Source of the DNA: CALKZN01 sp964633815
Lineage (GTDB): Bacteria; Pseudomonadota; Gammaproteobacteria; Arenicellales; Arenicellaceae
DNA length: 64,000 nucleotides
Reading direction: 5' to 3'
Assembly: GCA_964633815.1 (NCBI GenBank)
Contig: CAZWHW010000008.1
Location: 1 to 64,000 of the forward strand
Shown here: piece after piece, positions 26,525 to 35,438 of the stretch
Position numbering within the stretch: the stretch's first letter is position 1
How the letters are laid out: the number at the start of each line of letters is the position of its first letter
The notes under the pieces: generated by a model
What the model saw: only the letters and a program-made list of their open reading frames with translations
Database searches by the model: none
What the model was told of the DNA's origin: nothing
Made by a program: the position numbers and the translations under genes

Positions 26525-29068
26525 ATGAGCAAACTAAATGTAGTAGTAGTCGGCAATGGCATGGTTGGGCACCATTATGTACAAACGTTGGCCGACTCAA
26601 ACATGGACGCAAATATCACTGTGATAGGAGGTGAGCCAAGACCTGCATATGATCGTGTTCACCTATCAGAAGTTTTTGATGGCAAAAAACCATCAGACCT
26701 TGCTATGACTACACGCGAGCACTATGAAGGAATAGGCGTTGAAGCCCGTTTTGGTGATTTCGTAGAAAAAATTGACCGGAAAAACAAACAAGTCATCACA
26801 GAAGGCGGACAAGCCTTTCAATATGATAAATTAGTGCTGGCGACTGGCTCATACGCATTCATCCCACCAATTCCAGGGCACGATCAACCGCATTGCCTTG
26901 CTTATCGAACAATTGACGACCTTGGTGAAATCAAAGCATCTGCTCAAGGCAAAAAAATCGGTGTAGTCGTTGGCGGAGGCTTATTAGGACTTGAATGTGC
27001 TAACGCGCTTAAAAATCTTGGCCTTGAAGCTCATGTTGTTGAATTTGCTCCAGGGCTCATGGGAGTTCAACTTGATGAAGGTGGCTCGCAGATGCTACGT
27101 CGCAAAATTGAAGCACTAGGCGTACACGTTCACACCAGCAAAGCGACACAAAAAATCGTCAAAGGCGATGAATTGCGTCTAAAAATGGAATTCGCTGATA
27201 ATAGCGAATTAGAAACCGATATGATCGTTTTCTCTGCTGGCATCAGGCCTTATGACCAACTTGCCAAAGATGCTGACTTAAAAGTGGGCGAACGAGGCGG
27301 TATTGAAATTGATTATCACTGCCGCACATCCGACGAAAATATTTTTGCTATTGGTGAATGTGCAGTATTAGGTAACTTCATCTATGGCTTAGTCGCCCCT
27401 GGCTACCGCATGGCAGAAGCAGCTGTCTCACAACTGCAAGACAATGATGACGACAAAACTTCATTTACCGGCGCGGATATGAGCACCAAGCTAAAACTGC
27501 TCGGGGTAGATGTTGGTTCAATTGGTGATTCAAAAGGCCTAACAGAAGGTTCTCGTTCATTCGTATTCAGCGACGAACGCAATGAAGTCTATAAACGCCT
27601 TATTGTCTCCGCTGATAGCAAAAAAGTTTTAGGCGCCACATTAGTTGGTGATTGCAGTGACTATGACACTTTATTGCAATACTTTCTAAATGAGATTGAA
27701 CTACCTGAAAATCCTGAAGCAATGATCCTGCCTGCAGTTGAAGGAGCAGCGCCAGCATTAGGCGCAGACGCACTTCCGATGACCGCCTCTATTTGTTCAT
27801 GCCATAACGTCACTAAGGGCGATATCGTCAGCGCTATTGATGGTGGTTGTATGACAGTCGCCGATGTTAAAGGCGAAACTGCTGCTGCAACTGGCTGTGG
27901 CGGTTGCGCTGCATTATTAAAAAATGTGGTGGATTTTGAATTAGAGTCACGTGGATTAGAAGTTAATACAGATCTTTGCGAACACTTCAAATATACCCGC
28001 CAAGAGTTGTACACCATTGCACAAAGTACTCAAGTCAAATCATTTGATGAGCTGCATGAAAAACATGGCTCTGGTTCATGTTCTGGGTGTGAAATTTGCA
28101 AACCAGCCGTTGCTTCAATAATGGCATCACTTTGGAATGACCATGTTTTAGAACCTGATCATGTTGGCTTGCAAGACACCAATGACACTTTCATGGCGAA
28201 TATGCAAAAAGATGGCACTTATTCTGTCGTGCCACGCATAGCTGGCGGTGAAATTCTGCCCGAACAACTAATCGTTTTAGGCGAAGTCGCCAAAAAATAC
28301 AATCTATACACCAAAATCACAGGCGGGCAACGCGTTGATCTTTTTGGTGCAACAATGAATGACTTGCCAGACATCTGGAGCGAACTAATTGACGCTGGGT
28401 TTGAAACTGGCCATGCCTATGCAAAATCACTCCGAACAGTGAAATCATGTGTTGGCAGCACGTGGTGTCGTTATGGGGTGCAAGACAGTGTCGGGCAAGC
28501 CATTGATATTGAAAACCGCTATAAAGGCTTGCGCTCTCCACACAAATTTAAAATGGCTGTGTCGGGCTGCACCCGAGAATGTGCTGAAGCACAAAGCAAA
28601 GACGTGGGCATAATCGCTACTGAAAATGGTTGGAACCTTTATGTATGTGGCAACGGTGGCATGAAACCACGCCATGCTGATTTATTTGCCACTGATTTAG
28701 ACACTGAAACATTAATCAAATACATTGATCGCTTCTTAATGTTCTATATTCGTACTGCAGATCGCTTACAACGTACTTCCGTTTGGTTTGAAAACCTAGA
28801 AGGTGGCCTAGATTATCTTAAAGAAGTCATAATAGAAGACTCCTTAGGTATTGCCAATGAACTAGAAGCGCAGATGCAACACATTATTGACACTTATCAA
28901 TGTGAGTGGAAAACAGCAATTGAAGACAGTGAAAAAGTGAAGCGTTTCCGACAATTCGTGAATTCCGACAAAAAAGACAGCAATGTCATTTTCGTTGAAG
29001 AACGCGGACAAATCCGTCCCGCGACCGAAACTGAAAAGAAACGAAGCAAATTAAAAGTCGTTTCTTAA
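26525..29068 (+). CDS. nirB: Assimilatory nitrite reductase [NAD(P)H], large subunit
   Basis: NirB reduces nitrite to ammonium in the cytoplasm with NAD(P)H. The 847-residue protein has an N-terminal FAD/NAD pyridine-nucleotide disulfide oxidoreductase part (VVVGNGMVGHHYVQ, VVVGGGLLGLECA), a BFD-like [2Fe-2S] region (CSCHNVTKGDIVSAI to TGCGGC), and a second cysteine cluster (CSGCEIC). The sulfite/nitrite reductase half has siroheme/[4Fe-4S] ligands in SCVGSTWC and CTRECAEAQ. The start ATG follows AGGA at good spacing. It is first in a same-strand group nirB-nirD-nasB-nasA behind a sigma-54 promoter. Its first 490 residues are duplicated in the nasB gene downstream. Confidence 0.97.
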   Translation: MSKLNVVVVGNGMVGHHYVQTLADSNMDANITVIGGEPRPAYDRVHLSEVFDGKKPSDLAMTTREHYEGIGVEARFGDFVEKIDRKNKQVITEGGQAFQYDKLVLATGSYAFIPPIPGHDQPHCLAYRTIDDLGEIKASAQGKKIGVVVGGGLLGLECANALKNLGLEAHVVEFAPGLMGVQLDEGGSQMLRRKIEALGVHVHTSKATQKIVKGDELRLKMEFADNSELETDMIVFSAGIRPYDQLAKDADLKVGERGGIEIDYHCRTSDENIFAIGECAVLGNFIYGLVAPGYRMAEAAVSQLQDNDDDKTSFTGADMSTKLKLLGVDVGSIGDSKGLTEGSRSFVFSDERNEVYKRLIVSADSKKVLGATLVGDCSDYDTLLQYFLNEIELPENPEAMILPAVEGAAPALGADALPMTASICSCHNVTKGDIVSAIDGGCMTVADVKGETAAATGCGGCAALLKNVVDFELESRGLEVNTDLCEHFKYTRQELYTIAQSTQVKSFDELHEKHGSGSCSGCEICKPAVASIMASLWNDHVLEPDHVGLQDTNDTFMANMQKDGTYSVVPRIAGGEILPEQLIVLGEVAKKYNLYTKITGGQRVDLFGATMNDLPDIWSELIDAGFETGHAYAKSLRTVKSCVGSTWCRYGVQDSVGQAIDIENRYKGLRSPHKFKMAVSGCTRECAEAQSKDVGIIATENGWNLYVCGNGGMKPRHADLFATDLDTETLIKYIDRFLMFYIRTADRLQRTSVWFENLEGGLDYLKEVIIEDSLGIANELEAQMQHIIDTYQCEWKTAIEDSEKVKRFRQFVNSDKKDSNVIFVEERGQIRPATETEKKRSKLKVVS

Positions 29069-29114
29069 ACACTGCTTCAAACAGCATAACTGAATTCACT
29101 ATTTAGATAGACTT

Positions 29115-29447
29115 ATGAGTAAACTAAAAATTTGTAGCACTGACGACCTTGTCCCTAACTCAGGTGTTTGCGCTTTGTTAAATGACGATACCGAACAAGA
29201 GCAAGTCGCTATTTTTTATCTGCCTGACACTGAGCAAAAAGTGTTTGCCATCAATAACTGGGACCCAATCGGCCAAGCAAATATTTTGTCACGTGGCATT
29301 ATTTGTAACATTGACGGCGAACTTACTGTAGCTTCTCCACTGTATAAACAGCATTTCAGCTTAACCACTGGAAAATGCTTAGAAGAAGACGCCACCGTAA
29401 AGACTTACACCATTTCTATTGAAGGTGACGCTGTTTATCTTAATTAA
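29115..29447 (+). CDS. nirD: Nitrite reductase small subunit
   Basis: NirD is a 110-residue Rieske-fold protein that pairs with NirB. It shows the family's VCALLNDDTEQEQVAIFYLP and DPIGQANILSRGIICN segments. As is usual for NirD, the Rieske cluster ligands are not fully conserved. It follows nirB by 46 nt. A 176-nt AT-rich gap separates it from the next gene, where a secondary promoter could lie; I found no clear one. Confidence 0.92.
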   Translation: MSKLKICSTDDLVPNSGVCALLNDDTEQEQVAIFYLPDTEQKVFAINNWDPIGQANILSRGIICNIDGELTVASPLYKQHFSLTTGKCLEEDATVKTYTISIEGDAVYLN

Positions 29448-29623
29448 ATACATTTTCAACATTTTTTTAATATAAAAATATTCACATCAAACCAGAACAT
29501 TTTTTACTTGAAATCCAAAATTCTGCATTGTTTTTTCTTTAAGAATACAAGCGCAAAATACTCATCCAAGCAGTGTTTTTGGTATACAAGCAATTAAATA
29601 TCTTTGCCTAGAGACACTTTTTC

Positions 29624-31105
29624 ATGAGCGTGAACAATCTAAATGTAGTGATTATTGGCAATGGCATGGTTGGGCATCACTATGTGCAGACTCTGACTGA
29701 TGCAAATATTCCAGCTAAAATCACCGTAATTGGTGGTGAACCAAGACCCGCTTATGACCGCGTGCATCTTTCAGAAGTATTTGATGGCAAAACACCATCT
29801 GAACTTGCCTTGACCAGCAAAGAACACTACGAACAATTAGGTGTGGTAGCTCACTTTGGTGATTTTGTAAAAAAAATTGATAGAGACAATAAACAAGTCA
29901 TCACGGAAGATGGACAAAATTTTTCTTATGACAAACTTGTATTAGCTACAGGTTCATACCCTTTTGTTCCACCTATCCCAGGCTATGACCAGCCGCATTG
30001 CCTGACTTATCGTACAATTGAAGACCTTGATGAAATCAAGGCTTCCGCTAAAGGAAAAAAAGTGGGAGTTGTAATTGGTGGCGGCTTGCTTGGTCTTGAA
30101 TGTGCCAACGCACTAAAAAATCTTGGTCTCGAAGCTCACGTTGTAGAATTCGCCCCTGGCTTAATGGGCGTTCAGTTAGACGATGACGGCTCACACATGT
30201 TGCGCCGTAAGATAGAAGGCTTAGGTGTTCAAGTACACACAAGCAAAGCAACGGAAAAAATTGTTCAAGGCGAATCCTTACGTCTAAAAATGCAGTTTGC
30301 TGACGATACTGAACTTGAAACTGACATGATTGTTTTCTCAGCGGGAATCAGACCTTATGATCAATTGGGCAAAGAAGCTAACCTAAGCATGGGAGAACGA
30401 GGCGGCATCGAAATTAATTCCCAATGTCGCACCTCCGACCCAGATATTTTTGCAATTGGCGAATGTGCTGTGTTGAAAAATTTTATTTATGGCTTAGTAG
30501 CCCCAGGTTATCGCATGGCAGAAGCTGCAGTCTCGCAACTGCAATCTAATGATAAAGATAAAATATCATTTACTGGTGCAGACATGAGCACTAAACTAAA
30601 ACTGCTTGGGGTTGATGTTGGCTCCATTGGCGACTCAAAAGGCCTGGCTGACGATTCTCGTTCTTTAGTTTTCAGCGACGAACGCGATGAAATTTATAAA
30701 CGATTAAATGTCTCAATTGATGGAAAAAAAGTTCTAGGCGCAACCTTAGTGGGTGATTGCAGTGAGTATGATGTGATCTTGCAATACTTTTTAAACGACA
30801 TTGAACTGCCTGAAAACATAGAATCTATGCTTTTACCAGCTGCAGATGGGTCGACATTCGATTTACCGCCTGAGCTTTTGCCAGCAACAGCGACTATCTG
30901 TTCTTGTCATAATGTGACTAAAGGCGACATTGCTAATGCAATTGAAGATGGCTGCACCAACCTGGCCGAGATAAAAAACAAAACTGCAGCTTCAACCGGA
31001 TGTGGTGGATGCGCAGATTTATTAAACAACATCGTTAACCTAGAATTGACCTCATGCGGTTTTAAAGTAAATATAGAACAACCCGTGCATAGTGACCTTA
31101 GCTAG
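29624..31105 (+). CDS. nasB: Nitrate reductase electron-transfer subunit (NirB-derived)
   Basis: A 493-residue FAD/NAD oxidoreductase with a C-terminal BFD-like [2Fe-2S] domain (CSCHNVTKGDIANAI to TGCGGC). It aligns without visible gaps to residues 1-490 of the nirB product, roughly four in five residues identical by eye, and stops where the siroheme reductase half would begin. It matches the FAD subunit (NasB or NasC, depending on nomenclature) that passes electrons from NADH to assimilatory nitrate reductase. nasA follows after 20 nt, which supports that role. The domain boundary is clean, so I read it as a functional duplication rather than a broken nirB. Confidence 0.85.
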   Translation: MSVNNLNVVIIGNGMVGHHYVQTLTDANIPAKITVIGGEPRPAYDRVHLSEVFDGKTPSELALTSKEHYEQLGVVAHFGDFVKKIDRDNKQVITEDGQNFSYDKLVLATGSYPFVPPIPGYDQPHCLTYRTIEDLDEIKASAKGKKVGVVIGGGLLGLECANALKNLGLEAHVVEFAPGLMGVQLDDDGSHMLRRKIEGLGVQVHTSKATEKIVQGESLRLKMQFADDTELETDMIVFSAGIRPYDQLGKEANLSMGERGGIEINSQCRTSDPDIFAIGECAVLKNFIYGLVAPGYRMAEAAVSQLQSNDKDKISFTGADMSTKLKLLGVDVGSIGDSKGLADDSRSLVFSDERDEIYKRLNVSIDGKKVLGATLVGDCSEYDVILQYFLNDIELPENIESMLLPAADGSTFDLPPELLPATATICSCHNVTKGDIANAIEDGCTNLAEIKNKTAASTGCGGCADLLNNIVNLELTSCGFKVNIEQPVHSDLS

Positions 31106-31125
31106 TAAAAAAATTTTAAATATTA

Positions 31126-33843
31126 ATGCCCAACCCTATGCAAACAGAACCTCAAATAACAAAAACCACCTGCCCCTATTGCGGTGTCGGTTGCGGTGTT
31201 GATGCAACACTCAAAACACAATCAACCATTGAAGTTAGTTCTGTTTCTGGCAGCAAAGACCATCCAGCTAACTTAGGAAGATTATGCGTTAAAGGCGATA
31301 CACTTGATCTAACCGTTAATGGTCGAAACCGTCTGCTAGAACCACAAAACAAATCTGGCCAAATTAGCTGGGATACAGCTACACACATTATTGCTGAAAA
31401 ATTTCAATCAACTATTGCCGAACACGGTCCTGACAGTGTGGCTTTTTATCTTTCCGGACAGCTCTTAACAGAAGACTATTATGTCGCCAATAAATTAATG
31501 AAAGGATTTATTGGTAGTGCCAATGTCGACACCAATTCCCGACTCTGTATGGCTTCGGCAGTCGTTGGTTACAAGCGCGCTTTCGGTGCTGATGCAGTGC
31601 CCTGCTCTTACGAAGATCTTGAATTAGCTGACTTAATCATTCTGATTGGCTCCAATGCCGCATGGACACATCCAGTGTTGTATCAACGCATGGTTGCCGC
31701 GAAGAAAAAACGACCAGAAATGAAAGTTGTACTGATCGATCCTCGTAAAACGGCTAGTGCCGACATTGCTGACTTACATCTACCTATTAAGCCTGCAGCC
31801 GATGGCTTTCTCTTTGCTGGCCTACTAAACTATTTGTGCACAAATGGTCATATTGACGAAACTTATATTCAAAAAAGTACGGATGGTTTTGCAGCTGTAC
31901 AACAGGAAGTCGAAGAATTTACGTTAGAAAAAACAGCCCAAATCACTGAACTGCAAATAGTTGACTTGCTGACATTATTTGACTGGTTTGCTAATACAGA
32001 AAAATCCATTAGTTTTTACTCACAAGGTATCAATCAATCCTCAACGGGCTCTGATAAATGCAATGCAATTATCAATTGCCATCTGGCTACTGGCAAAATA
32101 GGCAAGGAAGGTGCAGGACCTTTTTCGATAACTGGGCAACCCAATGCAATGGGCGGCCGTGAAGTTGGTGGGTTGGCTAACCAACTCGCTGCTCACATGG
32201 ATTTCGAGCCAGAAGATATTGATCGCGTGCAACGGTTCTGGCAATCACCGACAATCGCCCATCAACCAGGCTTAAAAGCCGTCGATTTATTTGATGCCAT
32301 TAGCGAAGGCAAAATCAAAGCATTATGGATCATGGCAACCAATCCAGCCGTCAGCTTACCCAATAGCGACAAAGTTCGTGCCGCATTGGATAAATGCGAT
32401 TTTGTGGCCGTTTCTGACTATGTAAAAAATGATACCTGCGAATATGCTGACATAGTTTTACCTACAAGCAGTTGGGGCGAAAAAGAAGGCACGGTAACTA
32501 ACTCTGAGCGCCGTATAAGCCGCCAACGCAACTTGCGCAAACTACCAGGCCAAGCAAAGCATGATTGGTGGCAATTAACTCAGGTTGCACACAAAATGGG
32601 TTTTGCTGAACATTTTGACTATGCTTCACCTGCTGATATTTTTCGCGAACACGCTGCTTTGTCAGGTTTCGAACAAGACATCCGGCCGCGTGATTTCGAC
32701 ATTTCAGCATTCACTCACATTAGCGATATTGAATACGAAAAATTCAAGCCGATACAGTGGCCTGTCAACAAAGAAAAACCTCAAGGCACCGAACGACTTT
32801 TTACTGATGGAAAGTTTTATACCAAAAATAAAAAAGCGCGTTTCATTTCTAATACTCCAGCCTTGCAAAAGCTTGAAATTAGTCGCGACACACCAATAAT
32901 GCTAAACACTGGCCGTATTCGTGATCAATGGCATACTATGACTCGCACAGGCACAGTCGCCAAGTTATTAAGTCATATCGACGCACCGTATATTGAAGTA
33001 CACCCTGAAGACATCATTCGCTATCAGCTCGAAGAAGGTAAACTAGCAAAACTCAGCAATCAGTATGGTGAATATATAGGTATCGTGCAATCGAGCTCAG
33101 CAATACTAGTTGGCAACATGTTCGCTCCAATTCACTGGACAGATCAATTTGCAAAATCAGCTGTGGTCTCCGCCGTTATTTCACCAACAACTGACCCGTT
33201 TTCTGGCCAACCTGAATCCAAAGCAGTGCCTGTCAAAGCCACACCATTATCTGCCCAAGCTTGGTGTACTGTCGCTATCAGCCAAACACAAACAAAAGAA
33301 TTCTCACGACATCTGACCGATATTATCAAAGCTGATAAACATGAAGAACAGATCGTGTACTGGTGTAAAGCACCATTAGGAACTAACAGCACTGATGAGC
33401 ATTATTTCTTAGCCATTAATGATGCCTTTGATGCTGATGCTTTATTTGCTGAAATAGGCTCTTTAAGGCCAGATTTACAACCAATTCGCTTTAGTAACGA
33501 GCTCAATCAAGATCAACGTCTCGCATTAATCAATGCAAGTCATCCTGAGCTTATTTATTATACGCATAAAGAGGTCAAAAAATTACCCAGCAAAACCTGG
33601 TTAACAGAGCAACTTGAAACTGAAATTGAAGGTTCTGCGAATTATCTCGTTATGGGCGAACAAGCGCCTGCTGAGAAAATGATTTGTACTTGTTTTCAAG
33701 TCAGTAAATCGTCAATCATCAGCTCGATTGAGGCTGGCAATGATACGCCTGAAGCCTTAGGCAAAGCACTACAATGTGGCACAAATTGCGGCTCTTGCGT
33801 TCCTGAGCTGAAAGAATTAATCAACGAGAATAAAGCCAGCTAA
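31126..33843 (+). CDS. nasA: Assimilatory nitrate reductase, catalytic subunit
   Basis: NasA reduces nitrate to nitrite in the cytoplasm. The 905-residue molybdopterin enzyme begins with a [4Fe-4S] ligand set (CPYCGVGCG and GRLCVKGD). The bis-MGD catalytic core includes STGSDKCNAIINCHLATGKIG and GQPNAMGGREVGGLANQL, and a molydopterin-binding beta domain follows (NTGRIRDQWHTMTRTG). The C-terminus carries a BFD-like [2Fe-2S] domain (CTCFQVSKS to CGTNCGSC), as in Klebsiella-type NasA. No signal peptide is present. It is last in nirBD-nasBA. No nitrate transporter gene lies in the window. Confidence 0.95.
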   Translation: MPNPMQTEPQITKTTCPYCGVGCGVDATLKTQSTIEVSSVSGSKDHPANLGRLCVKGDTLDLTVNGRNRLLEPQNKSGQISWDTATHIIAEKFQSTIAEHGPDSVAFYLSGQLLTEDYYVANKLMKGFIGSANVDTNSRLCMASAVVGYKRAFGADAVPCSYEDLELADLIILIGSNAAWTHPVLYQRMVAAKKKRPEMKVVLIDPRKTASADIADLHLPIKPAADGFLFAGLLNYLCTNGHIDETYIQKSTDGFAAVQQEVEEFTLEKTAQITELQIVDLLTLFDWFANTEKSISFYSQGINQSSTGSDKCNAIINCHLATGKIGKEGAGPFSITGQPNAMGGREVGGLANQLAAHMDFEPEDIDRVQRFWQSPTIAHQPGLKAVDLFDAISEGKIKALWIMATNPAVSLPNSDKVRAALDKCDFVAVSDYVKNDTCEYADIVLPTSSWGEKEGTVTNSERRISRQRNLRKLPGQAKHDWWQLTQVAHKMGFAEHFDYASPADIFREHAALSGFEQDIRPRDFDISAFTHISDIEYEKFKPIQWPVNKEKPQGTERLFTDGKFYTKNKKARFISNTPALQKLEISRDTPIMLNTGRIRDQWHTMTRTGTVAKLLSHIDAPYIEVHPEDIIRYQLEEGKLAKLSNQYGEYIGIVQSSSAILVGNMFAPIHWTDQFAKSAVVSAVISPTTDPFSGQPESKAVPVKATPLSAQAWCTVAISQTQTKEFSRHLTDIIKADKHEEQIVYWCKAPLGTNSTDEHYFLAINDAFDADALFAEIGSLRPDLQPIRFSNELNQDQRLALINASHPELIYYTHKEVKKLPSKTWLTEQLETEIEGSANYLVMGEQAPAEKMICTCFQVSKSSIISSIEAGNDTPEALGKALQCGTNCGSCVPELKELINENKAS

Positions 33844-33884
33844 ATCAAGTTCCAGTGACTTTTCATTCTAAAACGCTACTCTAA

Positions 33885-33911
33885 CTCTAAACGCTAAACG
33901 CTAAACGCTAA
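33885..33911. repeat. Heptamer tandem repeat (acgctaa)
   Basis: Three perfect tandem copies of acgctaa (33891-33911), preceded by degenerate copies (ctctaa and an isolated aaacgct near 33871), lie in the 142-bp gap between the convergent nasA and ispH genes. A second, different heptamer array occurs near 43.53 kb. Confidence 0.75.
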
Positions 33912-33985
33912 AAAAATCTAGGCCATCTTCATACCCTCTATTAAGAATGGCAGATTGTCTTTCTACAAATTCAGTAAATAGCTAG

Positions 33986-34906
33986 TTATCTTAGCTCAAT
34001 AGGCAAAGAAAAAGACACACTTTCCTGTGGGCCATTAGCTTCATTAACTACCTGCCCGCCAAATGCTTTAACTTGATCAATCACTTGTTTTACTAAAATT
34101 TCTGGAGCTGAGGCACCGGCGGTGATTCCCACAGTTTCAACACCTCCAAACCATTTTTCTTCGATTTGATCAGGAGCATCAACCAAATAACTTGGTACAT
34201 CCTTTTGTTCTGACAATTCTCGTAGGCGGTTCGAATTAGAACTATTCGGTGAACCCACCACAATGATCACATCAGCATCTCTAGATAACGCACGAACTGC
34301 GTCTTGACGATTTTGGGTGGCATAGCAGATATCATCTTTTCTTGGCCCTTGGATCAAAGGAAAACGCCGTTTTAAGGCATCGATAACCACTTTCGTGTCA
34401 TCAACCGACAATGTCGTTTGTGTGACATAGGCTAAATTATTAACATCTGCTACCGTTAATTTTTCAACATCCGCAACATCTTCAACTAAGTGCATCCCAT
34501 CTGTAGCCTGTCCCATGGTGCCTTCCACTTCAGGATGTCCTTCATGACCGATTAATACAACTTCAATATCTTTATCGCGGTATTTCGCCACTTCAACATG
34601 CACTTTCGTCACTAAAGGACAAGTAGCATCAAATACTTGTAATTCACGCAGTTTGCCTTCTTTTTGAACAGCTTGAGAAACGCCATGAGCACTAAAAATG
34701 ACTGTCGCGCCATCAGGCACTTCATCCAATTCTTCAACAAAAATTGCACCTTTGTTTTTTAAATCATCGACCACAAAACGGTTATGCACGACCTCATGTC
34801 GAACATAAATTGGTGCACCATGCTGCTTAATAGCACGTTCTACAATTTCAATAGCCCGATCAACACCAGCACAAAAACCACGAGGATTGGCTAATAGAAT
34901 ATTCAT
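33986..34906 (-). CDS. ispH: 4-hydroxy-3-methylbut-2-enyl diphosphate reductase
   Basis: IspH (LytB) carries out the last step of the MEP isoprenoid pathway, forming IPP and DMAPP through a [4Fe-4S] cluster. The three cluster cysteines are seen in PRGFCAGVDRA, FDATCPLVTKVH and DDICYATQNRQDA. The length of 306 residues is normal. It is the last gene of the ribF-ileS-lspA-ispH string. The fkpB gene, often found between lspA and ispH in gammaproteobacteria, is missing; only 13 nt separate the two. Confidence 0.97.
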   Translation of the reverse strand: MNILLANPRGFCAGVDRAIEIVERAIKQHGAPIYVRHEVVHNRFVVDDLKNKGAIFVEELDEVPDGATVIFSAHGVSQAVQKEGKLRELQVFDATCPLVTKVHVEVAKYRDKDIEVVLIGHEGHPEVEGTMGQATDGMHLVEDVADVEKLTVADVNNLAYVTQTTLSVDDTKVVIDALKRRFPLIQGPRKDDICYATQNRQDAVRALSRDADVIIVVGSPNSSNSNRLRELSEQKDVPSYLVDAPDQIEEKWFGGVETVGITAGASAPEILVKQVIDQVKAFGGQVVNEANGPQESVSFSLPIELR

Positions 34907-34919
34907 TTCATAAACCTAT

Positions 34920-35429
34920 CTAGCGAATAATTTTCAAATTAAAAGCATCCATGATCATCAAAATAGCACCAACTGTGATCGCCATATCTGCCACATTAAA
35001 ATAAGGAAAATGCCAGCTTTGATAGAACACATGAATAAAATCAACTACTTTCTCTATGCGAATTCTATCAATCAAATTGCCCAAAGCACCCGCAATCACT
35101 AAAGAATAAGCAACCACTAATTGTTTCTCAGAAACTTTTGCCTGACTGATTGCATAAGTCAAATAGACACTTACAACTATAGCAACACCCGAAAAGAAAA
35201 ACTTTTGCCAACCACCTGCGTCAGCTAAAAAACTAAATGCTGCGCCTGTATTGTATGCTAATGCAAAATTTAAGACAGGCAAAACATCAATCACTGAACC
35301 ATCCGACAAACGCGTTTCCGCCCAAAGTTTAGTGGCCTGATCAACAGAAATAATCAAAAATGACAGAAACAACCAAATTAATGGTTTTCGCATAGGTGCA
35401 TCTTCGAAATTATCATTAGTTGCTAGCAT
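34920..35429 (-). CDS. lspA: Lipoprotein signal peptidase
   Basis: LspA is the inner-membrane aspartyl protease that removes signal peptides from prolipoproteins. Four hydrophobic segments are visible, with the catalytic aspartates in GNLIDRIRIEKVVDFIHVF and FNVADMAITVGA. Other blocks are ISVDQATKLWAE and NTGAAFSFL. The ATG at 35429 gives 169 residues; an internal ATG 12 codons later (MRKPLIWLF) is also plausible. It starts 9 nt after ileS. Confidence 0.95.
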   Translation of the reverse strand: MLATNDNFEDAPMRKPLIWLFLSFLIISVDQATKLWAETRLSDGSVIDVLPVLNFALAYNTGAAFSFLADAGGWQKFFFSGVAIVVSVYLTYAISQAKVSEKQLVVAYSLVIAGALGNLIDRIRIEKVVDFIHVFYQSWHFPYFNVADMAITVGAILMIMDAFNLKIIR

Positions 35430-35438
35430 ATTCTAAGC

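Noticed and set aside
29448..29623. A sigma-54 promoter for nasB (GG at 29581 with GC nearby)
   Set aside because: The GG-GC spacing is wrong and the consensus bases are missing.
29624..31105. Treating the NirB-like gene as a truncated pseudogene
   Set aside because: It ends at a domain boundary, keeps all cofactor motifs and precedes nasA, where such a subunit is expected.
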